From a virus, in the IMG/VR virus record IMGVR_UViG_3300025280_003577, positions 1-24,181 of that record: a stretch of 24,181 bases of DNA. One strand, 5' to 3'. A model generated the notes under the pieces. It saw only the letters and a list, made by a program, of their open reading frames with translations, did no database searches and had not been told where the DNA came from. The first letter of the stretch is position 1, and every line of letters starts with the position of its first letter. Shown in pieces: positions 5,911 to 13,549 of the stretch. The position numbers and the translations under genes were made by a program.

Positions 5911-6625
5911 ATTTTCTTGCTTGCTCACCTAAATATCCTCCGTGGTGTCGAACAGCATAGTCCTGCTTAGTCATGCCTCCTTGTTCCATAAGAGCAAGCG
6001 CAATACCGTCAAGCAATGCACTGACCACGGCAAGGCTGCTCGTTGGCGTCAGTCCGAGAGGACATGCTTCAGTCACCACCCCGTAAACCACAGCAAAATC
6101 CACATGCTCACACAAATCACTTTCTTCTGGTCCCACTACTCCAATAATAGGCACATCTGCGGCTGAGTACATAATGCGCGCCTGTTGTACTGTTTCGATG
6201 ACCTCGCGTGTCTTACCAGAGTTGGAACACGCCACCAACACGTCGCCAGAACTCAGAATCCCCAGGTCTCCATGCTGCGCTTCTCCTGGATGCAGGAAAA
6301 AGGCAGGTGTTCCTGTGGAGGCCAGAGTCATCGCAAAGCGAGCGCCTACATAGCCGATCTTGCCCATGCCTGTCACGACAACTTTCCCTTGGCACGAACG
6401 CAACGCATCCACGAAGCGAAGAATGTGTGGTTCTGAGAGGGTGTCAATAGACGAGGTGATGGCGATAGCCTCGCGTCTCATCGTCAGAAAAAACCGTTGC
6501 AAGCTGCTCATATCGTCAAGAGTGGCCGGGTTGCCACAGTGGCGACAGGGCCAACCGGAAAAGGTTGAGACTTGAGCGTTATGTGAGGATTCAAACTGCT
6601 TCGCAATGTCCAGGTATCGACCCAT
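5909..6625 (-). CDS. kdsD: Arabinose-5-phosphate isomerase, SIS-domain KdsD/KpsF type without CBS domains
   Basis: Family members interconvert ribulose-5-phosphate and arabinose-5-phosphate, the first step towards KDO. The 238 residues carry GMGKIG (86-91), LASTGTPAFFLHPGEAQHGDLG (101-122), SNSGKT (134-139), EACPLGLTPTSS (186-197) and RHHGGYLG near the C-terminus, all strong matches to the KdsD/KpsF/GutQ family. It ends right after the SIS domain and lacks the two CBS domains of the roughly 330-residue bacterial enzymes. The first 40 residues are not part of the SIS fold and include a CRHC pair (27-30), perhaps a metal-binding extension. I chose ATG 6625 for the GGAAGGGAG seven bases before it. 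The gene follows terL by 16 bases. With kdsA it forms a two-step module around the portal. Confidence 0.85.
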   Translation of the reverse strand: MGRYLDIAKQFESSHNAQVSTFSGWPCRHCGNPATLDDMSSLQRFFLTMRREAIAITSSIDTLSEPHILRFVDALRSCQGKVVVTGMGKIGYVGARFAMTLASTGTPAFFLHPGEAQHGDLGILSSGDVLVACSNSGKTREVIETVQQARIMYSAADVPIIGVVGPEESDLCEHVDFAVVYGVVTEACPLGLTPTSSLAVVSALLDGIALALMEQGGMTKQDYAVRHHGGYLGEQARK

Positions 6626-6641
6626 AGCTTTTCTCCCTTCC

Positions 6642-8285
6642 TCACCCCAAAACAAGTCGGCGCTGCACGCCTTTTGGTGTTGTATCCGGCTCTTCCCAGA
6701 AAGCCATCACAACGGCATCCCCGTCATCCGGCGAGTGGCCAAGCCGCTGCACCAATGTTTGTTCTCCTTCATCAAAAGCTGTCCGCTTAGACTCCACTTG
6801 AATCTTGCCGCCTGAAATGTACCGATACCGGAAATTGGTCAGGTCCCCTGTAAGCAGCTCATCAGGGGGAAGGGCGACGTTTTCTTTGAATTGTGGATCA
6901 AGCAGCTCGCGGAGATTCCACAAGGCTGCACATCGCTTATTAGGAAATCCAAACTCCCCTGTTCGATCCAGGAAGTCTGTTTTGCCGCTCGGAACAAACG
7001 CTATCGTCTGCTTGGGGTAATCCTCCCGTACTCTGTCATACACACCCGACCCGACGCCAGGTAGATCTATCATCGCAGTCGCGCGAGAGTTGGCCCGGAG
7101 TTTGGCAGTCACTCGACCAGCCGTGTCCATCGTATCGGCAATTTGTGTACGGATCAATTCAGTGACGGTGCGGTGTGTCCGCATGGCAAGCACGGTTTTA
7201 TCCCCGCCACGCCCTACATCCACGCCGATCTGCACAATTGGGGCAGCACCCGACAACTCGTGGTAGGCAGACCATCGCTGTTGAGCCGCTTCAATCCAAG
7301 CCAGGGGAATCAGGGAATCACTAGATGTTTCGGCAAATTCTCCCAGGACATGGTTTTGATACAACTCATTTTGTTCGCCCCATTGAGCGAGGCGGCTGCG
7401 TGCCCAGTCTTCAGACATCTGCCCAGCGGCAATGACTTCGGCCTGTGTCACCTGTTGTGTATTCCATTCCTCATAGCCTGGAGCTTGACGGCAGATATCG
7501 TAAAACCGGCCTTCAGCATCGCCAGGGATCGAGGTTGCGAGCCAGTAGGCTTCCCGTCCATCAGGTCCCCAGGCATTGGCAAAGGCTCCTTCAACGCTAT
7601 CCCAACTAGGAGAGGGGATAATCTTCGACTCGTCAAAGACATACAAAACTTGATCGGCGTGCGCGCCTTCCATTGACTCCGGGTCATCCGAAGCGACAGG
7701 AAACGCCTCGCCATGTGGCAAGCGGATACTCAAACCCAACATCTCACTAGTAGGGCGCAAAGGTTCACGCGGGACTTTGCCATTCCACTTGACGCGCCCT
7801 ACCCATTTGTGGACTTCAGGCCAGAGGAACTTCTGTAGCTGTCGCCAATAGTTGGCCGTCGATACGCATTTCCAGTCATGCCCGGCAATGGAACGAGTAA
7901 GAGAAAACCAGATAATAATGATTGCAGCTATGGCCGTCTTACCCAGGCCCCGAGGACCACGCAACGCATGACGGTGATGCACGACAAGAGCACGCATACC
8001 GTCAAGTTGATATGGAGTCGCACTCTTGCCCTCGGGCCACGTAATACACTCCTCGGCAAACAAATCAGGACGGGTGTAGTAGCGATCAACAAAGGCTTTC
8101 CGCTGCACTTGTATATTTTGAGACTGACCTTGTTTTTGTTCTTGGAGGATATCCGCTGCCTTGCGACCAGTCCGGCGCTCTAGCTCTTTGGTCAACTTTT
8201 CCAGAAATTGACGTTTGTTTACATCAGGCCAGTTCTGCCAATCAGGGGGAATGCGGAGCGTATTCGCTTGTATGATAGGCGTCAT
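6642..8285 (-). CDS. terL: Terminase large subunit
   Basis: The ATPase and nuclease that packages DNA into the prohead. The protein has 547 residues when started at ATG 8285. Walker A is GPRGLGKT (110-117) and Walker B is VLYVFDES (213-220). The C-terminal nuclease domain begins at IGVDVGRGGDKTVLAM (about 350), and a later HSPDDGDAVVMAFW segment carries further acidic residues. The ATG overlaps the terS stop codon (TGATG), which is typical translational coupling. A TTG one codon upstream (8288) is an alternative start. Length and order terS-terL-portal are normal for tailed phages. Confidence 0.93.
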   Translation of the reverse strand: MTPIIQANTLRIPPDWQNWPDVNKRQFLEKLTKELERRTGRKAADILQEQKQGQSQNIQVQRKAFVDRYYTRPDLFAEECITWPEGKSATPYQLDGMRALVVHHRHALRGPRGLGKTAIAAIIIIWFSLTRSIAGHDWKCVSTANYWRQLQKFLWPEVHKWVGRVKWNGKVPREPLRPTSEMLGLSIRLPHGEAFPVASDDPESMEGAHADQVLYVFDESKIIPSPSWDSVEGAFANAWGPDGREAYWLATSIPGDAEGRFYDICRQAPGYEEWNTQQVTQAEVIAAGQMSEDWARSRLAQWGEQNELYQNHVLGEFAETSSDSLIPLAWIEAAQQRWSAYHELSGAAPIVQIGVDVGRGGDKTVLAMRTHRTVTELIRTQIADTMDTAGRVTAKLRANSRATAMIDLPGVGSGVYDRVREDYPKQTIAFVPSGKTDFLDRTGEFGFPNKRCAALWNLRELLDPQFKENVALPPDELLTGDLTNFRYRYISGGKIQVESKRTAFDEGEQTLVQRLGHSPDDGDAVVMAFWEEPDTTPKGVQRRLVLG

Positions 8286-8755
8286 CAATGCACCGTGTGT
8301 GAGTCTTCCTCTTCAATAACAGGGGGAAGTTCGTTCTGCAAAGCTAGCAAGACCTTATCAATTTCACTGTCAAGGTTCACATTCAGTGTGTCACCATAGT
8401 CCTGCCGACGCCGACGAGACAGCCACCACTTAGCAGCCTGCCAGTCATATTCGCGTTTCGTTTCTACTGTTGTAATGATATCACCATTTGGCCGTGTGAC
8501 GGTTTTCTCCACCGTCACATCATGACCGAAAGCTGCTTTCACAATGACGGAAGTGTAACGTGATTCTGCTATGTTCTCGGCTTCCATCACTTGTGTGGCA
8601 AAATTGGCCTTCTTATTGATCCAGTCATAAATGACATCTTGAGACACACCTGCATACGCAGCCGCCGCGCGTCGAGTCATCCCGGACTTGAGACCTTCCA
8701 TAATCTTTCCTATCCGATCAGGTGTATATTTCCCTTTCCGTCCTCGTTCCGCCAT
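8285..8755 (-). CDS. terS: Terminase small subunit
   Basis: A 156-residue DNA-binding packaging subunit. Residues about 8-52 form a helix-turn-helix: YTPDRIGKIMEGLKSGMTRR, AAAYAGVS, and IYDWINKK, typical of the phage terS DNA-binding domain. A central segment with VTVEKTVTRPNGDI and KREYDWQAAKWWLSRR (about 100-120) is also characteristic of this group. The C-terminus is acidic and likely contacts TerL. AAGGA lies ten bases upstream of the ATG. A 10-bp perfect inverted repeat just upstream (8773-8801) may be an operator or packaging element. Confidence 0.88.
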   Translation of the reverse strand: MAERGRKGKYTPDRIGKIMEGLKSGMTRRAAAAYAGVSQDVIYDWINKKANFATQVMEAENIAESRYTSVIVKAAFGHDVTVEKTVTRPNGDIITTVETKREYDWQAAKWWLSRRRRQDYGDTLNVNLDSEIDKVLLALQNELPPVIEEEDSHTVH

Positions 8756-8772
8756 GTATTATCCTTATATCG

Positions 8773-8801
8773 GACAGGGTACTCTAAAATCGTACCCTGT
8801 C
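8773..8801. promoter_or_regulatory. 10-bp perfect inverted repeat upstream of terS
   Basis: GACAGGGTAC (8773-8782) and GTACCCTGTC (8792-8801) are separated by nine A/T-rich bases. The size fits a dimeric repressor operator or a transcript hairpin. It lies 18 bases before the terS start and just after the 25-residue gene. No T-run follows, so an operator is slightly favoured over a terminator. Confidence 0.5.
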
Positions 8802-8807
8802 ACTGAC

Positions 8808-8885
8808 TTACAACACGCCGCTAGTAAAAGATGATCCGCCCCCGCGGCCTCCACGTTTGATCTGCATCTGTTTGTGTTTCTTCAT
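8808..8885 (-). CDS. 25-residue basic, glycine-rich microprotein
   Basis: The protein has an N-terminal basic part (MKKHKQMQIKR), a glycine-rich GGRGGGSS turn and a short hydrophobic end. It is too short for standard gene prediction. The ribosome site GGGAGGTGA, about seven bases before the ATG, is one of the strongest in the window and matches the spacing of its neighbours, which is the main reason to call it. It sits between the DUF4417 gene and terS. I do not recognise a family. The basic, flexible composition would suit nucleic-acid binding, but that is speculation. Confidence 0.55.
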   Translation of the reverse strand: MKKHKQMQIKRGGRGGGSSFTSGVL

Positions 8886-8904
8886 ATGCACTCACCTCCC
8901 TTCT

Positions 8905-9450
8905 TCATTTTACAGATTTATCCGCTCTCAATCTTACACGTCTGCGCACCGTTGTCCAAGACTCCAACCACACCACTTCGGTCTCCGTCAAATGAGGCTC
9001 TAACCACGTTCGATGATCGGCCCCGCCGTATATCACTAATTTTTCGGGTTGTGTCTGCCGGATGCCTTCACATATTCCCTCTAAATATAACCCTTGATTT
9101 TCTTTACTCTTAATAGAGCGGCACTCCACAGCGACTACAGGCGCATGTTGCGGAATACCTGTGAATACCCATTCATATGTCCGGGCATCCGACCATCTCA
9201 GGATCGGAATAATATCCAGCCCTGCCTCTTGCCAAAATCGCGCACACCACCGTGACCGATAGTGATTATACATTTGAATCACCAACGGCCAATTGCGCCA
9301 CAATGAGAAATCTGCGCGGCAAGACCGCACCCCATCCAAATCGCGCAAGCTTATTAAGGATATCTGCTGCTTCGGTCCAGGCCGTGGTAAATCGTCCATC
9401 GTCCACAAAGAATCCCAACACACCGCCCTTTGCTTCCGGGGGAAACGCAT
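8905..9450 (-). CDS. DUF4417 domain, downstream part of a frameshifted ParB-N/DUF4417 gene
   Basis: From about 9335 leftward this frame reads DGVRSCRADFSLWRNWPL, QMYNHYRSRWCARFWQ and IIPILRWSD, then EKLVIYGG. This is the core of DUF4417, a phage/mobile-element family of unknown function. The start of that domain (FFVDDGRFTTAW and LNKLARF) is encoded in the other frame, at the end of the 9266-10141 gene. Skipping one G at about 9333-9339 joins LNKLARF directly to DGVRSCRADFS, as the family requires. The 15-40 residues at the N-terminus of this frame are therefore probably not translated. The 45 bases to the left hold only the next gene's ribosome site. Confidence 0.65.
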   Translation of the reverse strand: MRFPRKQRAVCWDSLWTMDDLPRPGPKQQISLISLRDLDGVRSCRADFSLWRNWPLVIQMYNHYRSRWCARFWQEAGLDIIPILRWSDARTYEWVFTGIPQHAPVVAVECRSIKSKENQGLYLEGICEGIRQTQPEKLVIYGGADHRTWLEPHLTETEVVWLESWTTVRRRVRLRADKSVK

Positions 9451-10141
9451 TTGTGCCCCACAAAAACAACGTGTCAGCGCTATCCAGTATCGGCTGCTTG
9501 GCCCAAATAAGATGGGGTGTTAAAGAACTGAGACGATCTGCACGTATATCAGGAATATCCCAGGGATTGGTACCTGGAAACATTACATCACTTCGGAAAG
9601 CATGAATGCTACTAATTGCTTCGGGGTCATCCTCGGGCGCGTGGACAACGGCCTCTTTTTCTTCGGCTGCCTTTCGGTCTGCCACCTCAGAAACGATCCG
9701 TTCCCCCTCCAAATTTTGGACAAGACGATCCACTTCCTGCATATCCCACCCCAACCCATCCAAACTGTCATCCATAGCAAGTCCCTGTAGGGTCTCGCTC
9801 AGAACAGCGTCGTTCCACCCGCCTTTTTCAACGGCGCGGTTCAACACAAGCGCCGCTTCTTCTTCTTCTGCTTCCGGAATCTGAACATAATCAACAGGCA
9901 CCAACCATTCTTTTTTGGAGACGGTGATCCCTTCTGGCGGGGACAATCCTTGTTCAAATCGGGTCCGTAAGGAATCCGCACGGCCGTGACCAGATAATAC
10001 ATGGCCCGTAATTTCGTTGACCACAATCCGCTCAATGAATCCAAAACGCTCCACCGAAGACTGTATCAAATCTATATCGTGCAACTTGGCATTGTTAGTC
10101 AGTACTTGGATTTTTGACAGCGCAATATTGTCCGGACGCAT
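9266..10141 (-). CDS. ParB N-terminal-like domain fused to start of DUF4417
   Basis: Residues about 6-60 carry a ParB/sulfiredoxin-like fold: IALSKIQVLTNNAKLHD, then FGFIERIVVNE, then GHVLSGHGRADSLR. The G-H-G-R-x-x-S/A-L motif is typical of ParB-like nucleotide-binding domains in phages. An acidic linker (about 150-185) follows, then NPWDIPDIRADRLSSL and GVLGFFVDDGRFTTAW, the N-terminal part of DUF4417. The last 25 residues, after LNKLARFG, do not fit the family and result from a one-base shift relative to the frame 8905-9450. Either the gene is broken, the assembly has an extra G, or a +1 shift is made during translation. AGGA lies nine bases upstream of the ATG. ParB-like proteins beside DNA methyltransferases, as here, are common in phages. 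Confidence 0.7.
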   Translation of the reverse strand: MRPDNIALSKIQVLTNNAKLHDIDLIQSSVERFGFIERIVVNEITGHVLSGHGRADSLRTRFEQGLSPPEGITVSKKEWLVPVDYVQIPEAEEEEAALVLNRAVEKGGWNDAVLSETLQGLAMDDSLDGLGWDMQEVDRLVQNLEGERIVSEVADRKAAEEKEAVVHAPEDDPEAISSIHAFRSDVMFPGTNPWDIPDIRADRLSSLTPHLIWAKQPILDSADTLFLWGTNAFPPEAKGGVLGFFVDDGRFTTAWTEAADILNKLARFGWGAVLPRRFLIVAQLAVGDSNV

Positions 10142-10186
10142 TATTTAATCCTAACAAAAGAAATTATTTCACACATGTCGTCTTCA

Positions 10187-10296
10187 TTTGAAGGCTGGTA
10201 TGATGCACGCTATTAGCGTTCCGTTCTGAGGAAGAGAAAGAGAATACCCGAAACGTGCTCACCACATAAATAGCGTGCATCATGTCAGCCTTCAAA
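10187..10296. repeat. 28-bp inverted repeat (long stem-loop)
   Basis: The gap 10142-10367 contains arms 10187-10214 and 10269-10296, which match at 26 of 28 positions with a 54-base loop. The two differing positions become G-U pairs on a plus-strand RNA and mismatches on a minus-strand RNA. The rest of the gap shows nothing further that I can name. Confidence 0.7.
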
Positions 10297-10367
10297 CAAG
10301 GGGATGGGGACACCAAACGGAACGCTGCCCCCAGTATATGTGTATCGAGTGTTGTCTTTTGTAATAT

Positions 10368-10580
10368 TCACGCTGAACTCCTTTTCATCAGACCCTCAAT
10401 GTCGCGCAATAACTCACAAAATTCAATACGCCAGTGTTTTTTTACACGCTTATCTTGAGATTTTCGTCTCCGGCGACAGATCCGACATTCTCGTGTGAAT
10501 CGAACACGAGATAACCTCCAGAATATGTTTTCTTCTACCTTCGGATGCCCACACACAAAGAAAGGAGACGGTCGCTGCAT
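10368..10580 (-). CDS. Small zinc-finger protein
   Basis: A 70-residue basic protein with C-x-H (10-12) and C-x-x-C (32-35) separated by 19 residues: CGHPKVEEN, then RFTRECRICRRRRK. This is the pattern of small phage zinc-finger proteins that bind nucleic acid or accompany HNH-type genes; no HNH catalytic motif is present. I chose ATG 10580 because GGAGGTG lies directly upstream and the start is one base past the stop of the MazG-like gene. An open frame extends 25 codons upstream but overlaps that gene. The function is not known. Confidence 0.6.
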   Translation of the reverse strand: MQRPSPFFVCGHPKVEENIFWRLSRVRFTRECRICRRRRKSQDKRVKKHWRIEFCELLRDIEGLMKRSSA

Positions 10581-10581
10581 A

Positions 10582-10890
10582 TCACCTCCATCTTCTTTGT
10601 GACACGTCCTGCCACGTCGTTTCAAGAATATTTTCCAGGTCCCATCCATATGCATTACACAACCCCATCAGAAAAACGATGGTGTCGCCGATCGCGTCCC
10701 GCGCCTCATCTGGGAACACCTCATCATCTAAATTTTTTCCCCGTATCCCTTGATGCCCTTTCAGAAATGCGTGGCATAGCTCTCCGAGTTCTTCCTGAGC
10801 ACCAACCAAACACTCCCACGGCTCCCACCCTGGAAAGTTTTGATCTTGCCATTTTTTATGGTCCGCTTGTATTTGACGTAGATCAATCAT
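10582..10890 (-). CDS. MazG-like nucleotide pyrophosphohydrolase
   Basis: The 102 residues match the all-alpha NTP pyrophosphohydrolase fold. The first metal motif is EELGEL (33-38) and the second region is DEARDAIGDTIVFLMGLC (61-78), with Asp in the family's D-A-x-G-D variant. WEPWECLVGAQEELGEL and the C-terminal LENILETTWQDVSQRRW are also typical. Phage MazG proteins hydrolyse NTPs or dNTPs, or lower alarmone levels; which substrate applies here cannot be read from sequence. The start overlaps the methyltransferase stop by four bases (ATGA), so the two are coupled. Confidence 0.82.
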   Translation of the reverse strand: MIDLRQIQADHKKWQDQNFPGWEPWECLVGAQEELGELCHAFLKGHQGIRGKNLDDEVFPDEARDAIGDTIVFLMGLCNAYGWDLENILETTWQDVSQRRWR

Positions 10891-11882
10891 GCCACATCTT
10901 CCTCTGTATTCAGATCAGAAAACAGTAGCTGTCCACTGGGTAGAACTTCCGTCTGTTGGGAGTGCAATAACGCCAAGTTCTGACAGGATTGTCGATAATA
11001 CGTCGGTTTTAATTCAACTCCCACCGATCGACGTTGCTGTGATACAGCAGAATAGACCTCTGACCCTACCCCCATAAAAGGAGTCAACACAATCTCGCCA
11101 GGATTCGACCACAGCGTCAGACAACGATCGATTACATCCAGTTGCAGAGGATGGACATGCTTTTCATCTTCCTCCTCCTTGGATGCCTTATACGGAAGTA
11201 CTCGATGCAGCCGTACATCATCCCAGAACGCGGACGCATACTGTCTCCAAATCCAATGTGAGAACTTGTTTTCAATTTGATTTCCTGTCCATCCACGATA
11301 CTCCAGAACAGACGACGGAGGTTGTCGTTCTCCCGCATATTCAGTCAGCCCCTCGGGATGACTAATCGGAATAGGATTCTTTCCCTTCCGTCGAAACACA
11401 CACAGATAATCTGCGGACGCCACGCTACACCGCGAGGAATCATCCACAATGGTCTTATGGGCCAGGTTCTTCGCCATGGTTCGATTGCGCACGGCCAACG
11501 GCTCTTTCCAGATGGCATACCGACCTGTGTACTGAAACCCGATTTTCTCATGCAATCGAATCACATCTCCGGGGAAGTCCACCAAATGGTCGCATCCCGA
11601 GTTCCCAGAAGGCACGTCCATACAATGGACCGCCGTAATACGTCCGGGCATTGTCAACCGATATAATTCTTGCACCACAAAAGCATAGTGCTCAAAAAAT
11701 TCCTCGTAACTCCGGGCATTGGACAGGTCTCGATCAGACGAAGAGTAGTGATATAGTCCTGCAAAAGGCGGACTATAGACAGATAGATGGATGCTTTCTG
11801 CTGGTAACGTCGGCATGACCTCGCAGCAGTCCCCATTATAAATGGCATACCGATCCGTGATTTTTTGTTCTATGACAGCCAT
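10887..11882 (-). CDS. DNA methyltransferase (N4-cytosine or N6-adenine, beta-type order)
   Basis: A 331-residue AdoMet-dependent DNA methylase. The catalytic motif SPPF is at 37-40, after NGDCCEVM. The AdoMet-binding motif, PFMGVGSEVYSAV followed by SVGVELKPTYY, lies near the C-terminus, so the catalytic region precedes the AdoMet region, as in the beta class. SPPF occurs in both N4-cytosine and some N6-adenine enzymes, so the target base is uncertain. No restriction endonuclease is seen beside it, so it is an orphan methylase, perhaps for self-protection. Its start lies 13 bases inside the end of the helicase gene. Whether it acts on the GTC-rich arrays is untested. Confidence 0.88.
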   Translation of the reverse strand: MAVIEQKITDRYAIYNGDCCEVMPTLPAESIHLSVYSPPFAGLYHYSSSDRDLSNARSYEEFFEHYAFVVQELYRLTMPGRITAVHCMDVPSGNSGCDHLVDFPGDVIRLHEKIGFQYTGRYAIWKEPLAVRNRTMAKNLAHKTIVDDSSRCSVASADYLCVFRRKGKNPIPISHPEGLTEYAGERQPPSSVLEYRGWTGNQIENKFSHWIWRQYASAFWDDVRLHRVLPYKASKEEEDEKHVHPLQLDVIDRCLTLWSNPGEIVLTPFMGVGSEVYSAVSQQRRSVGVELKPTYYRQSCQNLALLHSQQTEVLPSGQLLFSDLNTEEDVA

Positions 11883-13270
11883 GATGGATTCTCCTCTGGG
11901 ACGGTAAAAGATGAGACAGGTTCAATAATCAGTTCGTGACTCATATTGTCCACTAAAGACGCAAACATGCGATCAGCTGCTCCCTGCTTCCGCTGCAAAT
12001 TCTGGAGAACATCACGTTCTCCTTCTGTCGTCACGATATCCACCGTCACAGATTGTGTCTGCCCATACCGCCAACAGCGGCGAATGGACTGATAATATTG
12101 TTCAAAGGAATGACTGGGAAATGTCACGACATGAGCGCAGTGCTGCCAGTTGAGTCCCCAAGCACCAATTTTTGGCTTGATGACAAGAACCCGCGCCTGT
12201 TCCGTCCGAAACGCATCAAATTTCTCCTCTTTCATTTCGTCCTTATCTTTCCCGCTGATCTGAATGGCATCAGTAATGAGTTTTTCTAATAAGTCTCCTT
12301 CAGCATTCAAATGACACCAGACCACAGCCGTCTTTCCATCATTGACCAAATCAGCGGCTTTTTCACATCGTTCCGATATAGTCAGGCGGCGTTCTTCGCG
12401 TTGCTCCCGAAGCCCAACAGAAGGCAGTGTAAACAACATGCCATCCCGCTGTTTCCGGTTTATGACCATGTGTTGTTGTTCTTTTAAAGGAGGCAAAAGA
12501 AACTCTGAATCTTCACATCCCATGTCAGATGGGGACCGAACGGCACGCGCCCACGAACACACCCATCGCCAAAAAGGTTCTTCTGCGTGTCCCTTAAAGC
12601 GCCACTGTTGCCCCTCAAACATACGCGGCGCAGCATGTCCGCGATAATGACCTTTTGTATCAATCGTATTTTGTTTGTTTTTAAAGAATCGAGTGAGCAT
12701 GTCCATATGGCCTAGATGCCCAAGTGCCTCACTGCTTGTTCCCAGCTCGACATAATCGTTAGGGGAGGGGGTAGCGGTACAGAGGAGTCGATACGGCAAC
12801 CGTCGCATAAACTCGGTAATCGCTGCACGTCTTATGCCGTCAAAGCTTTTTAATATCGCCGACTCATCACACACCAAACCAGAAAAATCGTCCGCCTGGA
12901 AATGATGAAGCTTCTCATAATTTGTTAGATTGATTCCCGGCTTGATCGTGCCATCTCTACTATGATGGCACTCTATACCAAATTTTTCCCCTTCTTGTAC
13001 GGTCTGCGGGCATACGGCCAAAGGAGCGAGTATGAGTACCGGCCGATTGGTATAGGCAACCACATTTTCTGCCCATACCAGTTGCATCACTGTTTTGCCT
13101 AATCCGGTGTTTGCAAAAATTGCCCCTCTCCCTTGTCTGATTGCCCACTCTGTCAGGAGTCGCTGAAAATCCTTTAGGTCAGAAGAGAGTGAAATAGGAA
13201 CAAAACCATCGCCTGTATTCTGGTGTCTCTTGGCCTCTAAAAAAGACTGATAGGAATAGGAATACGTCAT
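11870..13270 (-). CDS. SF2 (SNF2-like/DEAD) helicase
   Basis: A 466-residue helicase. Walker A is NTGLGKT (54-60), the DEAD-box variant is CDESAIL (134-140), motif III is CTATPSPNDY (about 164-173), and the C-terminal lobe has YQSIRRCWRYGQ (motif VI), all in normal order. I chose ATG 13270 because it overlaps the upstream stop as TGATG. An open frame continues 41 codons further but runs through the upstream gene. It is followed by the methyltransferase with a 13-base overlap. Phage helicases of this type act in replication or recombination. Linkage to a methylase also fits an anti-restriction role, which is an inference. Confidence 0.85.
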   Translation of the reverse strand: MTYSYSYQSFLEAKRHQNTGDGFVPISLSSDLKDFQRLLTEWAIRQGRGAIFANTGLGKTVMQLVWAENVVAYTNRPVLILAPLAVCPQTVQEGEKFGIECHHSRDGTIKPGINLTNYEKLHHFQADDFSGLVCDESAILKSFDGIRRAAITEFMRRLPYRLLCTATPSPNDYVELGTSSEALGHLGHMDMLTRFFKNKQNTIDTKGHYRGHAAPRMFEGQQWRFKGHAEEPFWRWVCSWARAVRSPSDMGCEDSEFLLPPLKEQQHMVINRKQRDGMLFTLPSVGLREQREERRLTISERCEKAADLVNDGKTAVVWCHLNAEGDLLEKLITDAIQISGKDKDEMKEEKFDAFRTEQARVLVIKPKIGAWGLNWQHCAHVVTFPSHSFEQYYQSIRRCWRYGQTQSVTVDIVTTEGERDVLQNLQRKQGAADRMFASLVDNMSHELIIEPVSSFTVPEENPSWLS

Positions 13271-13482
13271 CACGTCAAATCCGTATGCTGAGGATATAAT
13301 TCTTGAGCGTACGAGCGCGCCTCTTTGTAGGTAGAAAAGGTCCCTGCCTGGTGGGGCTTGTCCTCCCCCTGGGTGCAGGCAGCGAGGAACCACGGGGCGT
13401 TAGGGAGAGGAGGTTGTATAATGCGATACCAATTTTCGATGCCTTGCTTTTTTTGCCGTGGGGAAAAAGACGGGACTTTCAT
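13270..13482 (-). CDS. Small protein of unknown function
   Basis: A 70-residue soluble protein, aromatic and Pro-rich in the middle (WYRIIQPPLPNAPWFLAA), followed by TFSTYKEARSYAQELY. No family recognised. AAGGAG lies seven bases before the ATG. The leader matches that of the gene at 13550-13861 over about 55 bases, including the 23-base hairpin at 13521-13543. The TGA stop overlaps the helicase ATG. Confidence 0.65.
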   Translation of the reverse strand: MKVPSFSPRQKKQGIENWYRIIQPPLPNAPWFLAACTQGEDKPHQAGTFSTYKEARSYAQELYPQHTDLT

Positions 13483-13520
13483 GGTGTTTCTCCTTTTTTT
13501 AGTTAGAGGTTAACTCAGGC

Positions 13521-13543
13521 CAGCCTGCCCAGTGGACAGACTG
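13521..13543 (-). other. RNA hairpin in leader (copy 1 of 2)
   Basis: On the minus strand, CAGTCTGTCC and GGGCAGGCTG form a complete 10-pair stem (two G-U pairs) around an ACT loop. On the plus strand two positions do not pair. The same-sized hairpin with different bases occurs at 13900-13922. Both are followed by nearly the same sequence, GCCTGAGT, CTCTAACTAA and an AAGGAGAAAC ribosome site. Confidence 0.6.
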
Positions 13544-13549
13544 AATGAA

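Noticed and set aside
10187-10296. Miniature transposon or retron
   Set aside because: No target-site duplication flanks the inverted repeat, and no transposase or reverse transcriptase is in the window.
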